Below, in pieces: positions 53,685 to 63,325 of a stretch of 64,000 bases of DNA. Made by a program: the position numbers and the translations under genes. The notes beneath the pieces were generated by a model. That model worked only from the letters and a program-made list of their open reading frames with translations. It did no database searches and was not told the origin of the DNA. The first letter of the stretch is position 1. Every line of letters starts with the position of its first letter. The DNA is from CAZDWZ01 sp964509425. GTDB taxonomy: Bacteria > Bdellovibrionota_C > UBA2361 > SZUA-149 > CAZDWZ01. The stretch is taken from positions 62,001 to 126,000 of the forward strand of contig CAZDWZ010000007.1 in assembly GCA_964509425.1 (NCBI GenBank). Reading direction: 5' to 3'.

Positions 53685-54050
53685 TTCTGACTCCAGACCG
53701 TCGGCTGTGGTTGCCGAACGCAATCACCGCTCACGACTGGAGAAGCCGCTCTGCACGAGAAAGGGAGGAAAAGAACAGCCCAGACAAGAAGCGCAGGTTC
53801 AAGAGTTAAAAATGCGATCACGGGAGAACTACTTGAAGCCCACAAACAGTGCGCGTTTTCTCCGGAAACTTCAAGCAATGTTTTGTGGCAATCCGACCCG
53901 CCCTCGCGAGGGCCCCAGACATCAAATTAAAAGTTCAAATATGAGAGCAGCCGGCGAGCCAAACGAAAGAAATGTATTGTTCATGTGAGAAGCCACCGTT
54001 CGCACATGAAATATCGTCTCGCCAATGAAATGTATTGGAAAATCTTTGGT
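53685..54050. other. Spacer upstream of the DHH gene
   Basis: No gene that I can support is in this stretch, which lies between the U32 gene stop and the DHH upstream repeats. It is AT-richer than the DHH gene, especially at 53800-54050, and it probably contains the DHH promoter near its left end. Confidence 0.4.
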
Positions 54051-56585
54051 TTAGTCGGGGCTTCTCACCGGGCCGGGTCTTCGGGAAAACGTATAGAGTT
54101 TCTGTCCATGCGTTGCTTCGGTGTGATCCAGACCGCCGCGGGTAACACCCAGTTTACTATTGGCGCGAAGCGCTCGCCAAACCGAGCCCGGTGCGCCATC
54201 ACCACTCAAGACGGATCGATACAGCTGAATGAGTCGCTCTGTTTCAGCTCCGCTTTCGAGCAAAAGATCGACGCGGAAGCTTCGCGTTCCGCTTGAAAGC
54301 AATCCGGGGATGTATTCGGACGCGCTTTGCGGAACGGCGTTATACAAAGTGTTTCTACAGCCATAATCCGCCTTCAATGGATGTTCAAAACCCATACGAT
54401 CTTTCAATCTCACCTCGTGCTTTTCGCAAGGTCTCCCGCAATTCGTGGAATTATTTCCGGTGCTCAAGAATCTGCAGAAAACACAATGCTCCATGTGGAA
54501 CATCGGAATGTGCTGATGAATCGTCACTTCGAACCACGGCTTCGGTGCGGCATGAAGCAACTTCTCCAGTTGTTCAAAATTCAGATCATAACTGGGGGTG
54601 AGGCGGAGGAAACCCGCTTCCATGAGAAGCGAGGCCGTAATCGAATTCGAGACATTTAACGAATAGTCGCCGATATATTCTACCGGCATCCCGGCTTCGC
54701 AGAGCACTTTCCATGACGCAAGATTCCTGATGAGGATCGCATCTGGCTCGGCACTCACGATCTTCCGCAGCATCCCGTCTTCGCCGGGCTTCAGAATCCG
54801 AATCGTGGCGGGCGCGAAACGGACGTCGGAGGACTGTATGAGTTTTCGCGCATCCTTGTTGAGACGCTGATCTTCGAAATCGGTGTAAATCGTCTGCACT
54901 CGTGCGTCGTAGGCGGCTTCTACTTGTTCCAGCGTTCGGCAAAGCACGGACAGTGAGGGTTCTTGTTTCGAGTCCTGCACACGCTCTGCTGACTGTCGGA
55001 TCTTTTCTCTGACAGTTCCCAAGATCGAGGTCTGCTCCGAACGCTCCGTCGGAAGCCTTCGAAGCTCGGTGAGCTGTAAGACCGCTTCCCGACGCAAGTT
55101 GTTAAGCCGGCTTTTCGGAACAAAGAGATTCCTTGGTACGTCGAGATCGAGGCTCGTCATGAAAAATGGAGTTCCGCCGAGCCGGCCGAGTTGATCCCGA
55201 AGCAGTGCCTCGTTCATCGCTTCGTCTCGACTTGCCTCCGCCGGAAACTGATCCGTGACAGAGACGCTACGCCCGCTCTCGTCCGTGAACGAGACAGAAA
55301 TAGGCTCTCCCAGCCTTGCCCGGACTCTTACACCGATCGGCACGCGATAACGAATCTCCTCGCCCTGGAAGCTTTTCCGGAGAGTTTTTTCAATCTCGGG
55401 GTCACTCGTTTTCCAAAATCGAGCTCCTGTCTTCAACCTCGAGAGATCGATTTCGGATCGAGAGAAATCCAGGATCAGCTCACCTCGTTTTTTTCCCGGC
55501 CGGAGGCTGAAGATCCGTCCGCCTTGCTCCCCTCCTCCGCAATCGAAAACGACGCCATCACCGGCTTTGAGCGGGATGTCATTTCGTACACAGAGTTCCT
55601 TCCCGGAAGCCGAAAGAAATACTCCTGCGAGGGGTCCGCGTTTAGATGAATAATCACCCTCAACGACGGCTTGGTGATCGTTGGATTTAAGATAGCCCGC
55701 AGTGAATCCGCGCGAGAACGTGCTTTCCATTCGCTCAACGGATTCACGATTCAAGAGTGGCAACTTTCCAGCAATGGCACTCTCTCTTGCCTCTCGGTAG
55801 GCCTGTATCGACGCCGCAACGTATTCAGGAGATTTCAAGCGGCCTTCGATCTTTAAACTGCTGATCCCCAATTCCATCAAATCGGGAACCTGCTCGAATC
55901 CCGCAAGATCTTTCGGCGAAACAAGATACCGAAGATTGCCGACGTCTCGCTCCTCTCCGTCAACAAGCAGGTCGTACGGTAAGCGGCAGGCCTGTGCACA
56001 CTCCCCGCGATTCGCACTCCGGCCGCCCAACGCTTCACTTGTTAAGCATTGCCCGCTGTATGCGACACACAGTGCGCCGTGGATGAAGACTTCAAGCTCG
56101 ACATCGGTTTCTGCGGAAATTTTTCTAAGCTCGCCGGTGTTCAGTTCGCGGGCGAGCACGACACGTTTAAAGTCGATCCCGAGCATGGAAAGTCCTGCTA
56201 TAGACTCCGCGGAGCTCACGGTCATCTGCGTCGACGCGTGAATGGGAAGGTCTGGAGCAAGTCGACGGGCGAGCCACGCAAGCCCAGCGTCTTGAACTAT
56301 CACGGCATCGACCCCGGCACGTGAGCATGTGAGGAGCAATGATGCCGCTTCCTCAAGCTCGTCCTCGAAGATCAGAACGTTCAGAGTGAGATATCCCTTG
56401 AGACCTCGCTCATGGAGTCCCGACATAATCTCGCCGAGCTCATTCGCCTCGAAATTATGCGCTCGCATTCGCGCATTAAATGCTTGCACTCCGAAATAAA
56501 CAGAGTCCGCGCCGTTCTCGATCGCGGCTTTCAGCATTTCACGGTTGCCTACAGGTGCGAGAATTTCAATTTTTTTTGGCTTCAT
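54051..56585 (-). CDS. Peptidase U32-family protein, RlhA/YdcP-like
   Basis: The product is 844 residues. The N-terminal TIM-barrel-like U32 domain starts IEILAPVGNREMLKAAIENG and holds the family signature EVFIHGALCVAYSGQC (Cys173, Cys180), followed by GECAQACRLPYDL (Cys196, Cys200). These four Cys probably bind an iron-sulfur cluster. A DUF3656-like middle domain follows. E. coli RlhA hydroxylates C2501 of 23S rRNA, and other U32 proteins modify tRNA or ubiquinone. The C-terminal ~200 residues add another Cys cluster (HMEHCVFCRFL, NCGRPCEKHE, DYGCRNT), found in long members of the family. True protease activity is doubtful. Confidence 0.88.
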   Translation of the reverse strand: MKPKKIEILAPVGNREMLKAAIENGADSVYFGVQAFNARMRAHNFEANELGEIMSGLHERGLKGYLTLNVLIFEDELEEAASLLLTCSRAGVDAVIVQDAGLAWLARRLAPDLPIHASTQMTVSSAESIAGLSMLGIDFKRVVLARELNTGELRKISAETDVELEVFIHGALCVAYSGQCLTSEALGGRSANRGECAQACRLPYDLLVDGEERDVGNLRYLVSPKDLAGFEQVPDLMELGISSLKIEGRLKSPEYVAASIQAYREARESAIAGKLPLLNRESVERMESTFSRGFTAGYLKSNDHQAVVEGDYSSKRGPLAGVFLSASGKELCVRNDIPLKAGDGVVFDCGGGEQGGRIFSLRPGKKRGELILDFSRSEIDLSRLKTGARFWKTSDPEIEKTLRKSFQGEEIRYRVPIGVRVRARLGEPISVSFTDESGRSVSVTDQFPAEASRDEAMNEALLRDQLGRLGGTPFFMTSLDLDVPRNLFVPKSRLNNLRREAVLQLTELRRLPTERSEQTSILGTVREKIRQSAERVQDSKQEPSLSVLCRTLEQVEAAYDARVQTIYTDFEDQRLNKDARKLIQSSDVRFAPATIRILKPGEDGMLRKIVSAEPDAILIRNLASWKVLCEAGMPVEYIGDYSLNVSNSITASLLMEAGFLRLTPSYDLNFEQLEKLLHAAPKPWFEVTIHQHIPMFHMEHCVFCRFLSTGNNSTNCGRPCEKHEVRLKDRMGFEHPLKADYGCRNTLYNAVPQSASEYIPGLLSSGTRSFRVDLLLESGAETERLIQLYRSVLSGDGAPGSVWRALRANSKLGVTRGGLDHTEATHGQKLYTFSRRPGPVRSPD

Positions 56586-57038
56586 TGCTGGTCGTCAAGT
56601 TAGGGAAAAAATAGCGCTCACTGCGATTGGCCCCTATTTCGAATCATGTTAGGAACGCCCAGAACTCGGGTGCGGAGCGGTGGCGCACTTCCCGAAGTCC
56701 TTCAGACTCTAACGCGGCAATCTCTCCTGTGAAATCTGCGTGGCGAAATCTGCTTAATTACTCTCAGTAAAAGTTCTCTGAGAGTATGCGCTCTCAGAGC
56801 GAATTCTCTCTGCAGAACTTTTGCACGTGAATTTAGGCAGCGAGTCCGTAACTTTGAGTCTGTTTCCTTCGAAGCGGCGGCCATTGCTCTGCGACCAATT
56901 TGCGGAACGTTTCGGCTCAATTAATGAAATCGTAATGAACCGACACTGGTCGCAAGCCGCATAGCATTCAATCGAACATAGGTGCCTGAGAAGCGTTTGT
57001 CCCTGAACAATGAAGAGGTTTCCATTGAGAGAGAAAAA
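56586..57038. other. Spacer with nested palindrome near tRNA-Arg
   Basis: No coding frame of quality is seen in 453 bases between the U32 gene start and tRNA-Arg. The main structure is the nested palindrome at 56769-56822. Sequence downstream of the tRNA on the minus strand (56960-57038) shows no clear terminator. Confidence 0.4.
56769..56822. repeat. Nested 9-bp + 9-bp palindrome
   Basis: The inner arms CTCTGAGAG (56776-56784) and CTCTCAGAG (56791-56799) are perfect. Outer arms AAAAGTTCT (56769-56777) and AGAACTTTT (56814-56822) are also perfect. The two layers could form alternative or stacked hairpins downstream of tRNA-Arg. No known element recognised. Confidence 0.55.
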
Positions 57039-57112
57039 TGCGCCCAGCAGGAATCGAACCTGCAACCCCCAGCTTAGAAGGCTGGTGCTCTATCCAGTTG
57101 AGCTATAGGCGC
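57039..57112 (-). tRNA. tRNA-Arg (anticodon UCU)
   Basis: The minus strand folds as a full cloverleaf. The acceptor GCGCCTA pairs with TGGGCGC with one G-U. The D-arm GCTC/GAGC and the anticodon stem CCAGC/GCTGG enclose CTTCTAA with anticodon TCT. The T-arm GCAGG/CCTGC has TTCGATT. The discriminator base is A at 57039. CCA is not encoded. The tRNA reads AGA codons. Confidence 0.97.
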
Positions 57113-57548
57113 GCACACCATCGTCGAAAAATGAAGAAAGAACGTTTCACCGTGATATCCGATATCAACATCAAGGCTCTTTCAGCCCCTCCACCGCCCG
57201 GCTCATCGCGCACAGCACGTTCAATGCGTCCGGCGCTTGGCACCCGGCACGGTGTTTTCCGCAATTCGAACGTCTGTTCGGCGGAAAAAGGACCGCTCTC
57301 TCTATCCCGACAGCCGGTTTCTCTCAAGTATTTTGGTGAAATATTTATATGTGCCGGGGTCTTAGCCCGTGGACGGAGATTAAAGCGACCCGGACTAATA
57401 ATAAACGACGAATCACAGGAGCAAACCACCTTGGACACCCGATCAGATGCGGGTGCCATAACATTTATTGGCAATTCTTTGACATTTGGTCGTGTTTTAC
57501 TTTTGTCAGTAGTTTCGAAGCGTTATGTATTTGGGTGGTCTTTAGCGA
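57113..57548. other. Spacer upstream of membrane kinase gene
   Basis: This 436-base gap lies between tRNA-Arg (minus) and the kinase gene (plus). No convincing gene was found. The stretch 57320-57540 is AT-rich and likely contains the kinase promoter. The tRNA promoter should lie within the first ~60 bases. Confidence 0.4.
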
Positions 57549-59765
57549 ATGGCTTCTGAGGTAAGACATCAGGCTGTCGAAGAGCAGCTGTTGGATGGAC
57601 AGTATGTCCTGGGAGATGTGATTGGCCGGGGCCGCCAAAGCATCGTCTATCGCGCTGAGCACCTCACTCCGCCCACACCACACCAAAAATTCGTCGCCCT
57701 GAAGCTCATCTTCGGAAGCAACAAAGATGCTCCCGCAGTGCTTCGCCGAGTGAGAAGAGAAGCGCTCGGAATGCTCGCGACGAGGAGCGATCACACGATC
57801 CGACTCTTCGATTACGTGACCGACCGCGAGCAACCGTATCTTGTCATGGAGTATGCGGAACGCGGGGACCTTAAGGCCTACGTGACGCGCCAAGGCGGTT
57901 CGCTCGTCGTGGATGAAGCGCTCGAACTCATGGTCCAGACGTTGAGGGGACTCTCCGCCGTGCATCGCGCGGGGATGCTCCATCGCGACATCAAAGCGGA
58001 GAACCTGCTCCTCACCGGACAGCGGACGATCAAGCTCGCTGATTTCAGCATCGCCTCCGTACCGAACGAGTACCTTACACTAGAAAAAGCGAATCCGGTC
58101 GTTGGCACTTTTGACTATCTCGCACCGGAGAGCTTGAACGACGGTGTAAGCAGCGTGAAGAGCGATCTCTATTCCGTCGCGATGACCTTCTATGAGCTCA
58201 TCACCGGAGTTTATCCTTTCGGCGACGGACCGTTTAGCGAGCAAGTCGCGCGCAAACTTTCAGGTGAGTGGACTCCGCTCGAAGAATACATTCATCCCGT
58301 ACCGAAACACTTGTCTGATCTATTCCGAATTGGTCTAGCCAGCACGCCCGATGAACGCTTTCAGTCCGCGGACGAATTTCGAATGGCACTCGAAGGAATT
58401 CGCACGGGGTCGTGGGCACCTCCAGTGCGAGTGCCGGAAGAGATTCGGCTTCCCGTTCAGGAAGATCTGCTTCTCAAGAATGAATTCGCGAGCGAAGAGT
58501 ATTCAGCGGAAGAACGCGAATCTGTGCGCTTTTCGAGACTGAAAGCGGCCCTTATTGTCTCTGCCGCCGGTTTGTTTGCCGGTGCGGCCGTCTTCCTCCT
58601 GCCGAAGCTGATTCCGCAGGGACAAGAAAAGGTATCAATGCTCACCGAGGCATTCCTCGGTCCCGAGCCCGACGTCGCAAAAGAAGACGAGGCGGAAAAG
58701 GCTCCGAGCGAAGAGCACGCAAATCTGATGGAGTTCTTGAGCAACAAGAAACCCGTGGAAGCGCCGAATTCCCAAGCAAAGCAGAACGCTGCGGCGCCAC
58801 AAGCAATCGCGGTGAACAAGATGGCGGACAACGCGCCTCCGCCGGTAGCGGTCGAACCTCCTGCGGCGGTGGCCCCTCCTGCCCCGGTAAGCGAGAATCT
58901 GAAGCCGGTTGAACAACCGCAGCTCATCGCCAAGGCGCCGGAAGCTCCGCTTGTTGATGGCCCTCCAGCTCCGCAGGTTCCGAGCAAGCTGCCGTCTACG
59001 GTGCAAGGTGCGTTCGCATTCACTCCGACATACTCTGTAAGGCTCGCTCAGAATCCTGGGGGAACAGCCACGGCTCTCATCGCGCTTCCGGCTGACGCAG
59101 AAATTCTCGCGAAGAAACTGAAGCTGCACATCCAAGGCGAAAGCTGGACGTTGCCGATAGTTCCCCTTCCCGCCAAGGGACAGTACTTCGCCACTTTCCC
59201 GACGCCTGAGAAAGAGTTCTCGCTGACGCTCATCGGAGACGCTGCCGGAAAGCAAATTCTTTCGGAACCGCTCCCCATTCAAATTGACTGTCGCTCACTT
59301 CCGGCTTCCGGAGACTCTGGCGACCAGTTCGCGGCAAACCGTACGTTGTTGGGGCATGCGGTCGGTCTCGCTTCAAAGGTAGATTTTCTGTCTCATGTAG
59401 TAGAAGTTGGAAAACTTCCCCGGCAACAGCGAAAGGCCGTTGCCCCTCAGTCTATCCCATCGCTCGGAAGAGAGCCCGGATCACATCGATTTAGCTGCTT
59501 ACTCTCAAACCCGAGTGCCAAGCTTCTTGCGCTCAGCTCCGACAAGCTTCAGCAGCTCATGGAAATCCGGTCGAACAAGATCGAGATATTGGAGAAGGAA
59601 CTCGGCGCCCTCCTGAGCGAGAAGTCGCTCAATGAGCTGAATGCGAGGGCGGCAAAATCTGGAATTTCCGGAAAATCAAAAACCTTCTCGAAAGACATGC
59701 CGCGGACGGACCTAATTTTCCGTCTTGCACTCCTCGGACTTGCTGAGGAAGCGGGCACCCGCTGA
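57549..59765 (+). CDS. Membrane Ser/Thr kinase with DFS motif and Pro/Ala-rich stalk
   Basis: The product is 738 residues, ATG at 57549 with no strong ribosome binding site. The kinase domain (about 15-285) has a glycine loop IGRGRQSIVYRA, invariant Lys52 (VALKLIF), HRDIKAENLLL (Asp147, Lys149, Asn152) and LADFSIASV, where the DFG Gly is Ser (Asp165-Phe-Ser). TFDYLAPESL gives the APE region. One membrane span (LIVSAAGLFAGAAVFLLP, near 340-357) follows. An external Pro/Ala/Glu-rich stalk (about 375-490) then leads to a beta-rich domain (YSVRLAQNPGGTATALIALP) and a helical end. This is the layout of PknB-like receptor kinases, with an unknown sensor. The Asp needed for metal binding is present, so activity is plausible. 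Confidence 0.88.
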   Translation: MASEVRHQAVEEQLLDGQYVLGDVIGRGRQSIVYRAEHLTPPTPHQKFVALKLIFGSNKDAPAVLRRVRREALGMLATRSDHTIRLFDYVTDREQPYLVMEYAERGDLKAYVTRQGGSLVVDEALELMVQTLRGLSAVHRAGMLHRDIKAENLLLTGQRTIKLADFSIASVPNEYLTLEKANPVVGTFDYLAPESLNDGVSSVKSDLYSVAMTFYELITGVYPFGDGPFSEQVARKLSGEWTPLEEYIHPVPKHLSDLFRIGLASTPDERFQSADEFRMALEGIRTGSWAPPVRVPEEIRLPVQEDLLLKNEFASEEYSAEERESVRFSRLKAALIVSAAGLFAGAAVFLLPKLIPQGQEKVSMLTEAFLGPEPDVAKEDEAEKAPSEEHANLMEFLSNKKPVEAPNSQAKQNAAAPQAIAVNKMADNAPPPVAVEPPAAVAPPAPVSENLKPVEQPQLIAKAPEAPLVDGPPAPQVPSKLPSTVQGAFAFTPTYSVRLAQNPGGTATALIALPADAEILAKKLKLHIQGESWTLPIVPLPAKGQYFATFPTPEKEFSLTLIGDAAGKQILSEPLPIQIDCRSLPASGDSGDQFAANRTLLGHAVGLASKVDFLSHVVEVGKLPRQQRKAVAPQSIPSLGREPGSHRFSCLLSNPSAKLLALSSDKLQQLMEIRSNKIEILEKELGALLSEKSLNELNARAAKSGISGKSKTFSKDMPRTDLIFRLALLGLAEEAGTR

Positions 59766-59818
59766 GAAAACCCCAGAAGTGCTTGAGCATTTGAGGGATT
59801 CTGACTATCATTCGAAAC

Positions 59819-61384
59819 ATGACTCTCATTCCTCTCTATTCGCCGAATATAGATCGCTCCGCCGTACCCGCTGGACTCGAGATTGTGACTTCTCAGGACA
59901 CAATCCGTGAGCGCTTTTCGAGCCATCTCGGTGACGAATCGAAAGTAAAATCACCAGGTGTAAAAGAGATCGCGTTTCCGCGAAGTCTCCTTGACGTGTC
60001 GTGGATCTTACAGTCCAGGGCGGACCGCGGACTTCCTACCACAGTGAGTGCCTCGCGCACGGGAATTGCCGCAGGTGCCGTTCCCTCTGAAGATTCTGGC
60101 GTGCTCTCGGTCGAACGTTTGAAGGCGATCAAAGACTTCGAGCAACTGAGCTCTGATGAAGCACGAATCTGGGTCGAAGCCGGTGTCCCACTCCGAACAT
60201 TGAATGAATTTCTTGCAGCGGAGCATCCGCTCTGGTTGTTTCCAGTTGATCCCACAGAAACAACGGCGGCGATAGGCGGAATGACGGCCACAAATGCTTC
60301 TGGCGCCCGAACCTACCATTACGGTCCCATGCGAAAGTGGGTGTCAGCCTTGCGGGTCGTACTCGCCGGAGGTGAATGCCTGGAAGTGCGGCGAGGTGAA
60401 TGTATACTCGATGGCGAAGGGTTTAAGCTTCTTTCCGGCGGGGAGGAGCGCACGCTTCAGATTTCAGAGATTCTCAAGCCTGAGACGAAAAATACCATAG
60501 GCTACTCTTTTGCCCCAGGGATCGATCTGCTTGACGTGCTGATCGGTTCCGAAGGCACCCTTTGCGTCTTTTGCGATATCCAGCTTCGACTTTGCCGAAA
60601 GCCACTCTCGCAACTTTGTTATTTGCAGTTCTTCAACAGCGACGAGGCAGGTCTGGACTTCGTCAAGGCCTTGCGAAGCTCCCCTCACCGGCCTCTCGCG
60701 ATCGAATTTTTCGACGTGCGCTCACTCCAGCTTTTGAGCTCGAATCTCAGCATCAGTGCTTCTCCGATCACTCAGCTCATCAGTGACTCCCCCGCTTGTG
60801 GCGTATATGTGGAGTATCCTTTGGAGAACGAGGATCAGCTCTTCGAGTTTTCTGAAACGTTGGGGGAGATTGTCGAAAGCTTGAAAGGAGATCCTGAGAG
60901 GTCCTTTGCGGGCACCGAGGAGAAAGACTTGCGCGAGTTCCGGCTCTTTCGTCATGCACTCCCGGAACAGGTGAATGCGATCATCGCGCTCAGGAAGCAG
61001 ACGTTTCCAGGTCTTCATAAACTCGCCACCGACATGGCGGTTCCGGATGAATTCCTCGTCGAAGTTTTCCAATTTTACCGGGACGAGCTCGAAGCTCTCG
61101 GTCTTGAGTTCGTCATTTTCGGGCATGCAGGAAACAATCACTTTCATGTGAACATGCTGCCCCGTGATGAAGCTGAGCTCCGCGTCGGGAAAGCCGTCTA
61201 TCAGCGATTTGCAGAGCAGGTCGTTCAATGGCAGGGTGCGGTGGCCTCTGAACACGGAATCGGACGGCTAAAAAGGTCCTTTCTTTCCATTCAATACTCG
61301 CCCGAAGAGATCGAGAACATGAAAAAGATCAAATTTTTCTTTGATCCCAAGTCCCTGCTTAATCCCGGAGTGCTCTTCTCGTGA
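59819..61384 (+). CDS. FAD-linked oxidase (GlcD / D-lactate dehydrogenase-like)
   Basis: The product is 521 residues. The N-terminal PCMH-type FAD-binding domain includes TTVSASRTGIAAGAVPSED (usually GGGTGLSGGA here modified), AGVPLRTLNEFL and AAIGGMTATNASGARTYHYG. The C-terminal oxidase domain carries HAGNNHFHVNMLPRDEAEL, ASEHGIGRLKRSF and FFDPKSLLNPGVLF. Such flavoproteins oxidise 2-hydroxyacids such as glycolate or D-lactate and pass electrons to quinone or another carrier. No signal peptide or membrane span. The exact substrate is not readable. Its TGA overlaps the GTG of the next gene by 4 bases, so translational coupling is likely. Confidence 0.88.
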   Translation: MTLIPLYSPNIDRSAVPAGLEIVTSQDTIRERFSSHLGDESKVKSPGVKEIAFPRSLLDVSWILQSRADRGLPTTVSASRTGIAAGAVPSEDSGVLSVERLKAIKDFEQLSSDEARIWVEAGVPLRTLNEFLAAEHPLWLFPVDPTETTAAIGGMTATNASGARTYHYGPMRKWVSALRVVLAGGECLEVRRGECILDGEGFKLLSGGEERTLQISEILKPETKNTIGYSFAPGIDLLDVLIGSEGTLCVFCDIQLRLCRKPLSQLCYLQFFNSDEAGLDFVKALRSSPHRPLAIEFFDVRSLQLLSSNLSISASPITQLISDSPACGVYVEYPLENEDQLFEFSETLGEIVESLKGDPERSFAGTEEKDLREFRLFRHALPEQVNAIIALRKQTFPGLHKLATDMAVPDEFLVEVFQFYRDELEALGLEFVIFGHAGNNHFHVNMLPRDEAELRVGKAVYQRFAEQVVQWQGAVASEHGIGRLKRSFLSIQYSPEEIENMKKIKFFFDPKSLLNPGVLFS

Positions 61385-62508
61385 ATAAATTCGGTTTTAT
61401 TGTATTGCTCCTCGTTGCTTCGGTGACATGGGTTTTTGCATTGACTCTGAGCAAGCATCTCGCCGGATCGGAGATCACGCCTCCGAAGCGAGCGGGCTCA
61501 GGCGTGCGAACAGGGGTGGCTCAGGAAGGTTCTCGAGAGCACGCGCACGGAAATGACGCACCCTCCGGTGAAAAGGCTCCCGAAGGGATGGTTCTCGTCT
61601 CGCCGGAATCTGCGGCACTTCGGAAAGCCGTCGAAGAGAACCCGAACGACATTCCTTTGCTCCTTAAGCTTGCCGGGTCATTACGCTCAGATGCGAAGGA
61701 GCGCCCGAGCGGTGGGCTCGTACTCGAGGCGGTTCAGGCGTACTCTCGGGCACTGAGTATTGAGAGTAATAATCCCGACGCACTCCTCGGTCTTGCCACG
61801 CTTTGCTTCGAAGCTGGAATCGTCGATAAAGCCCTTGATTATTTCGTTCGATACCTCGCTGTTCGACCTGAAGATTTGCAGGCTTCTACTGACTATGCGC
61901 TTGCATTAGTTGAAGCGGGACAAAGTGAAAAAGCGATCTCATTCCTGACTCCGCTTGCCGAGGCAAACTCGAAACGATTTCAAATGTGGCTGACACTCGC
62001 AGTCGCCGAGAAACTACGCGGGAACAAAGTACAAGCAAAGCTTCAAGCCGAAAGAGCGCTGGAAAATGCTCCGAATGATGAAGCGAAGAAACATATTAAT
62101 AACTTCATTCTGTCGATCGATCGGCCCGACTCAGCGCCTCAGGCCCCGGGTCTCGGTGCGGCCAAATCAGTCGTCTCACCTGACTCGATTTCTCCCGCAT
62201 CAGTAATCGATCAATATTTCTCCGGGCATCCGATCGTGGGACCAAAGGTCAAGCGCATCGAGTGGCTCTCGGGTAGTGAAGTCGGTATCTACGTCGCGGA
62301 TTTTCCGGTGGAGCAGATGCCAGAGTTCGCGAAGCAAAAATTCATCCAGTCGACCAAGGACGCTCTCAAGATCCTTCCGGATCCGGTGAAGGTCCGGCTT
62401 CTCGATGCCGGAAACAGCAGAGACCTGATAGTCATCGAGGTCGAGGGGGCAGACGGGAAAACCGCCGGCACGGAAACAACGGCTGCGGTGGTAAAATCCG
62501 CACAATAG
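61381..62508 (+). CDS. Membrane-anchored TPR protein
   Basis: The start is GTG 61381, overlapping the oxidase stop (GTGA), giving 375 residues. A hydrophobic N-terminus (FGFIVLLLVASVTWVFALTL) acts as an anchor or uncleaved signal. Residues about 75-235 contain TPR-like helix pairs, such as ALSIESNNPDALLGLATLCF, YFVRYLAVRPEDLQASTDYA and TLAVAEKLRGNKVQAKLQAE. The last ~110 residues form another small domain with GPKVKRIEWLSGSEVGIYV. The layout recalls CcmI/CycH-type periplasmic TPR proteins, but no cytochrome genes are near. Probably co-transcribed with the oxidase. Confidence 0.8.
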   Translation: MNKFGFIVLLLVASVTWVFALTLSKHLAGSEITPPKRAGSGVRTGVAQEGSREHAHGNDAPSGEKAPEGMVLVSPESAALRKAVEENPNDIPLLLKLAGSLRSDAKERPSGGLVLEAVQAYSRALSIESNNPDALLGLATLCFEAGIVDKALDYFVRYLAVRPEDLQASTDYALALVEAGQSEKAISFLTPLAEANSKRFQMWLTLAVAEKLRGNKVQAKLQAERALENAPNDEAKKHINNFILSIDRPDSAPQAPGLGAAKSVVSPDSISPASVIDQYFSGHPIVGPKVKRIEWLSGSEVGIYVADFPVEQMPEFAKQKFIQSTKDALKILPDPVKVRLLDAGNSRDLIVIEVEGADGKTAGTETTAAVVKSAQ

Positions 62509-62523
62509 GCGTAAGCAACACAG

Positions 62524-63114
62524 ATGAGAATGTTCATATTCCGGCACCCGCCTTTCGTGATGGATACTTCCGGATTGTGTCTCGGGTGCACCGACGTTCC
62601 AGCAGAATTGCTCTCCGCCGATGAACTGGCCCGTGTCATCATTCCGCTCTCGTCCGTGACCCAGATTTACAGCAGTGATCTTCTGCGCGCTCGAGAGATG
62701 GGAAGCGCCGTATCCGCTTTTCTTCGTGTTCCCCTTGAAATCGATTCTCGAATTCGCGAACTGCATTACGGAGACTGGGAAAAGCGCACGTGGAAGTCGA
62801 TCGAGAGCAGTGATCTCTCCGTCTTCCAGAACTGGACTCGCGACAATGTGAACGAGTCGCCCCCGAAGGGCGAATCGTTCAAAACGCTTTTCAATCGGGT
62901 CGTTGCTTGGAGAAACGAAACAAGCCAGACACAATCGCAGAGCACAATCTGCGTGATCACCCATCTCGGCGTAATCCGTTCATTGCTTTGCGAAGCACTC
63001 GACCTTCCGCTCCAAAACGCATCGCGGATCAGAATTGACCACCGCTCGTTAACCGAAATTTCCTATTTCCCCGACAACCCGCCGTTAGTGGGTATGGTGA
63101 ATCAACCCTTGTGA
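62524..63114 (+). CDS. Histidine phosphatase, CobC-type
   Basis: The product is 196 residues and starts 16 bases after the TPR gene. The catalytic His is in FIFRHPPFVMDTSGLCLG, where the usual RHG is RHP, as in some CobC-type proteins. The second landmark IYSSDLLRAREMGSAVS supplies Arg residues. IRELHYGDWE gives the acid Glu. CVITHLGVIRSLLCEAL has the second catalytic His. CobC acts as an alpha-ribazole phosphatase in cobalamin synthesis, but the superfamily is broad and no cobalamin genes are nearby. Cytoplasmic. Function beyond phosphatase is uncertain. Confidence 0.82.
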   Translation: MRMFIFRHPPFVMDTSGLCLGCTDVPAELLSADELARVIIPLSSVTQIYSSDLLRAREMGSAVSAFLRVPLEIDSRIRELHYGDWEKRTWKSIESSDLSVFQNWTRDNVNESPPKGESFKTLFNRVVAWRNETSQTQSQSTICVITHLGVIRSLLCEALDLPLQNASRIRIDHRSLTEISYFPDNPPLVGMVNQPL

Positions 63115-63325
63115 CAGACGGCCCCCTTCGCGCCACCAACAAAGCCGGCACAGGCACTGCATCTGATTCGCACACTCCAACAAGACCGGTGCGTTCCCTT
63201 GCTCGAAGCAAGTCGGCGCGGGCAGTTTATGTTTCCCTCTGCCCAATTTCACACCGATACTCGTCTCTCTGTTCTCTCATCGACCACGTGGAAAAACTCA
63301 CGCATAGCAAACTGACTCGTTGGAG
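63115..63325. other. Convergent spacer
   Basis: Between the phosphatase gene and the converging HNH-family gene. I see no gene, strong hairpin or U-tract. Confidence 0.4.

Noticed and set aside
57038..57559. Plus-strand frame running across tRNA-Arg
   Set aside because: It is read antisense to a perfect tRNA cloverleaf and its product has no recognisable features.
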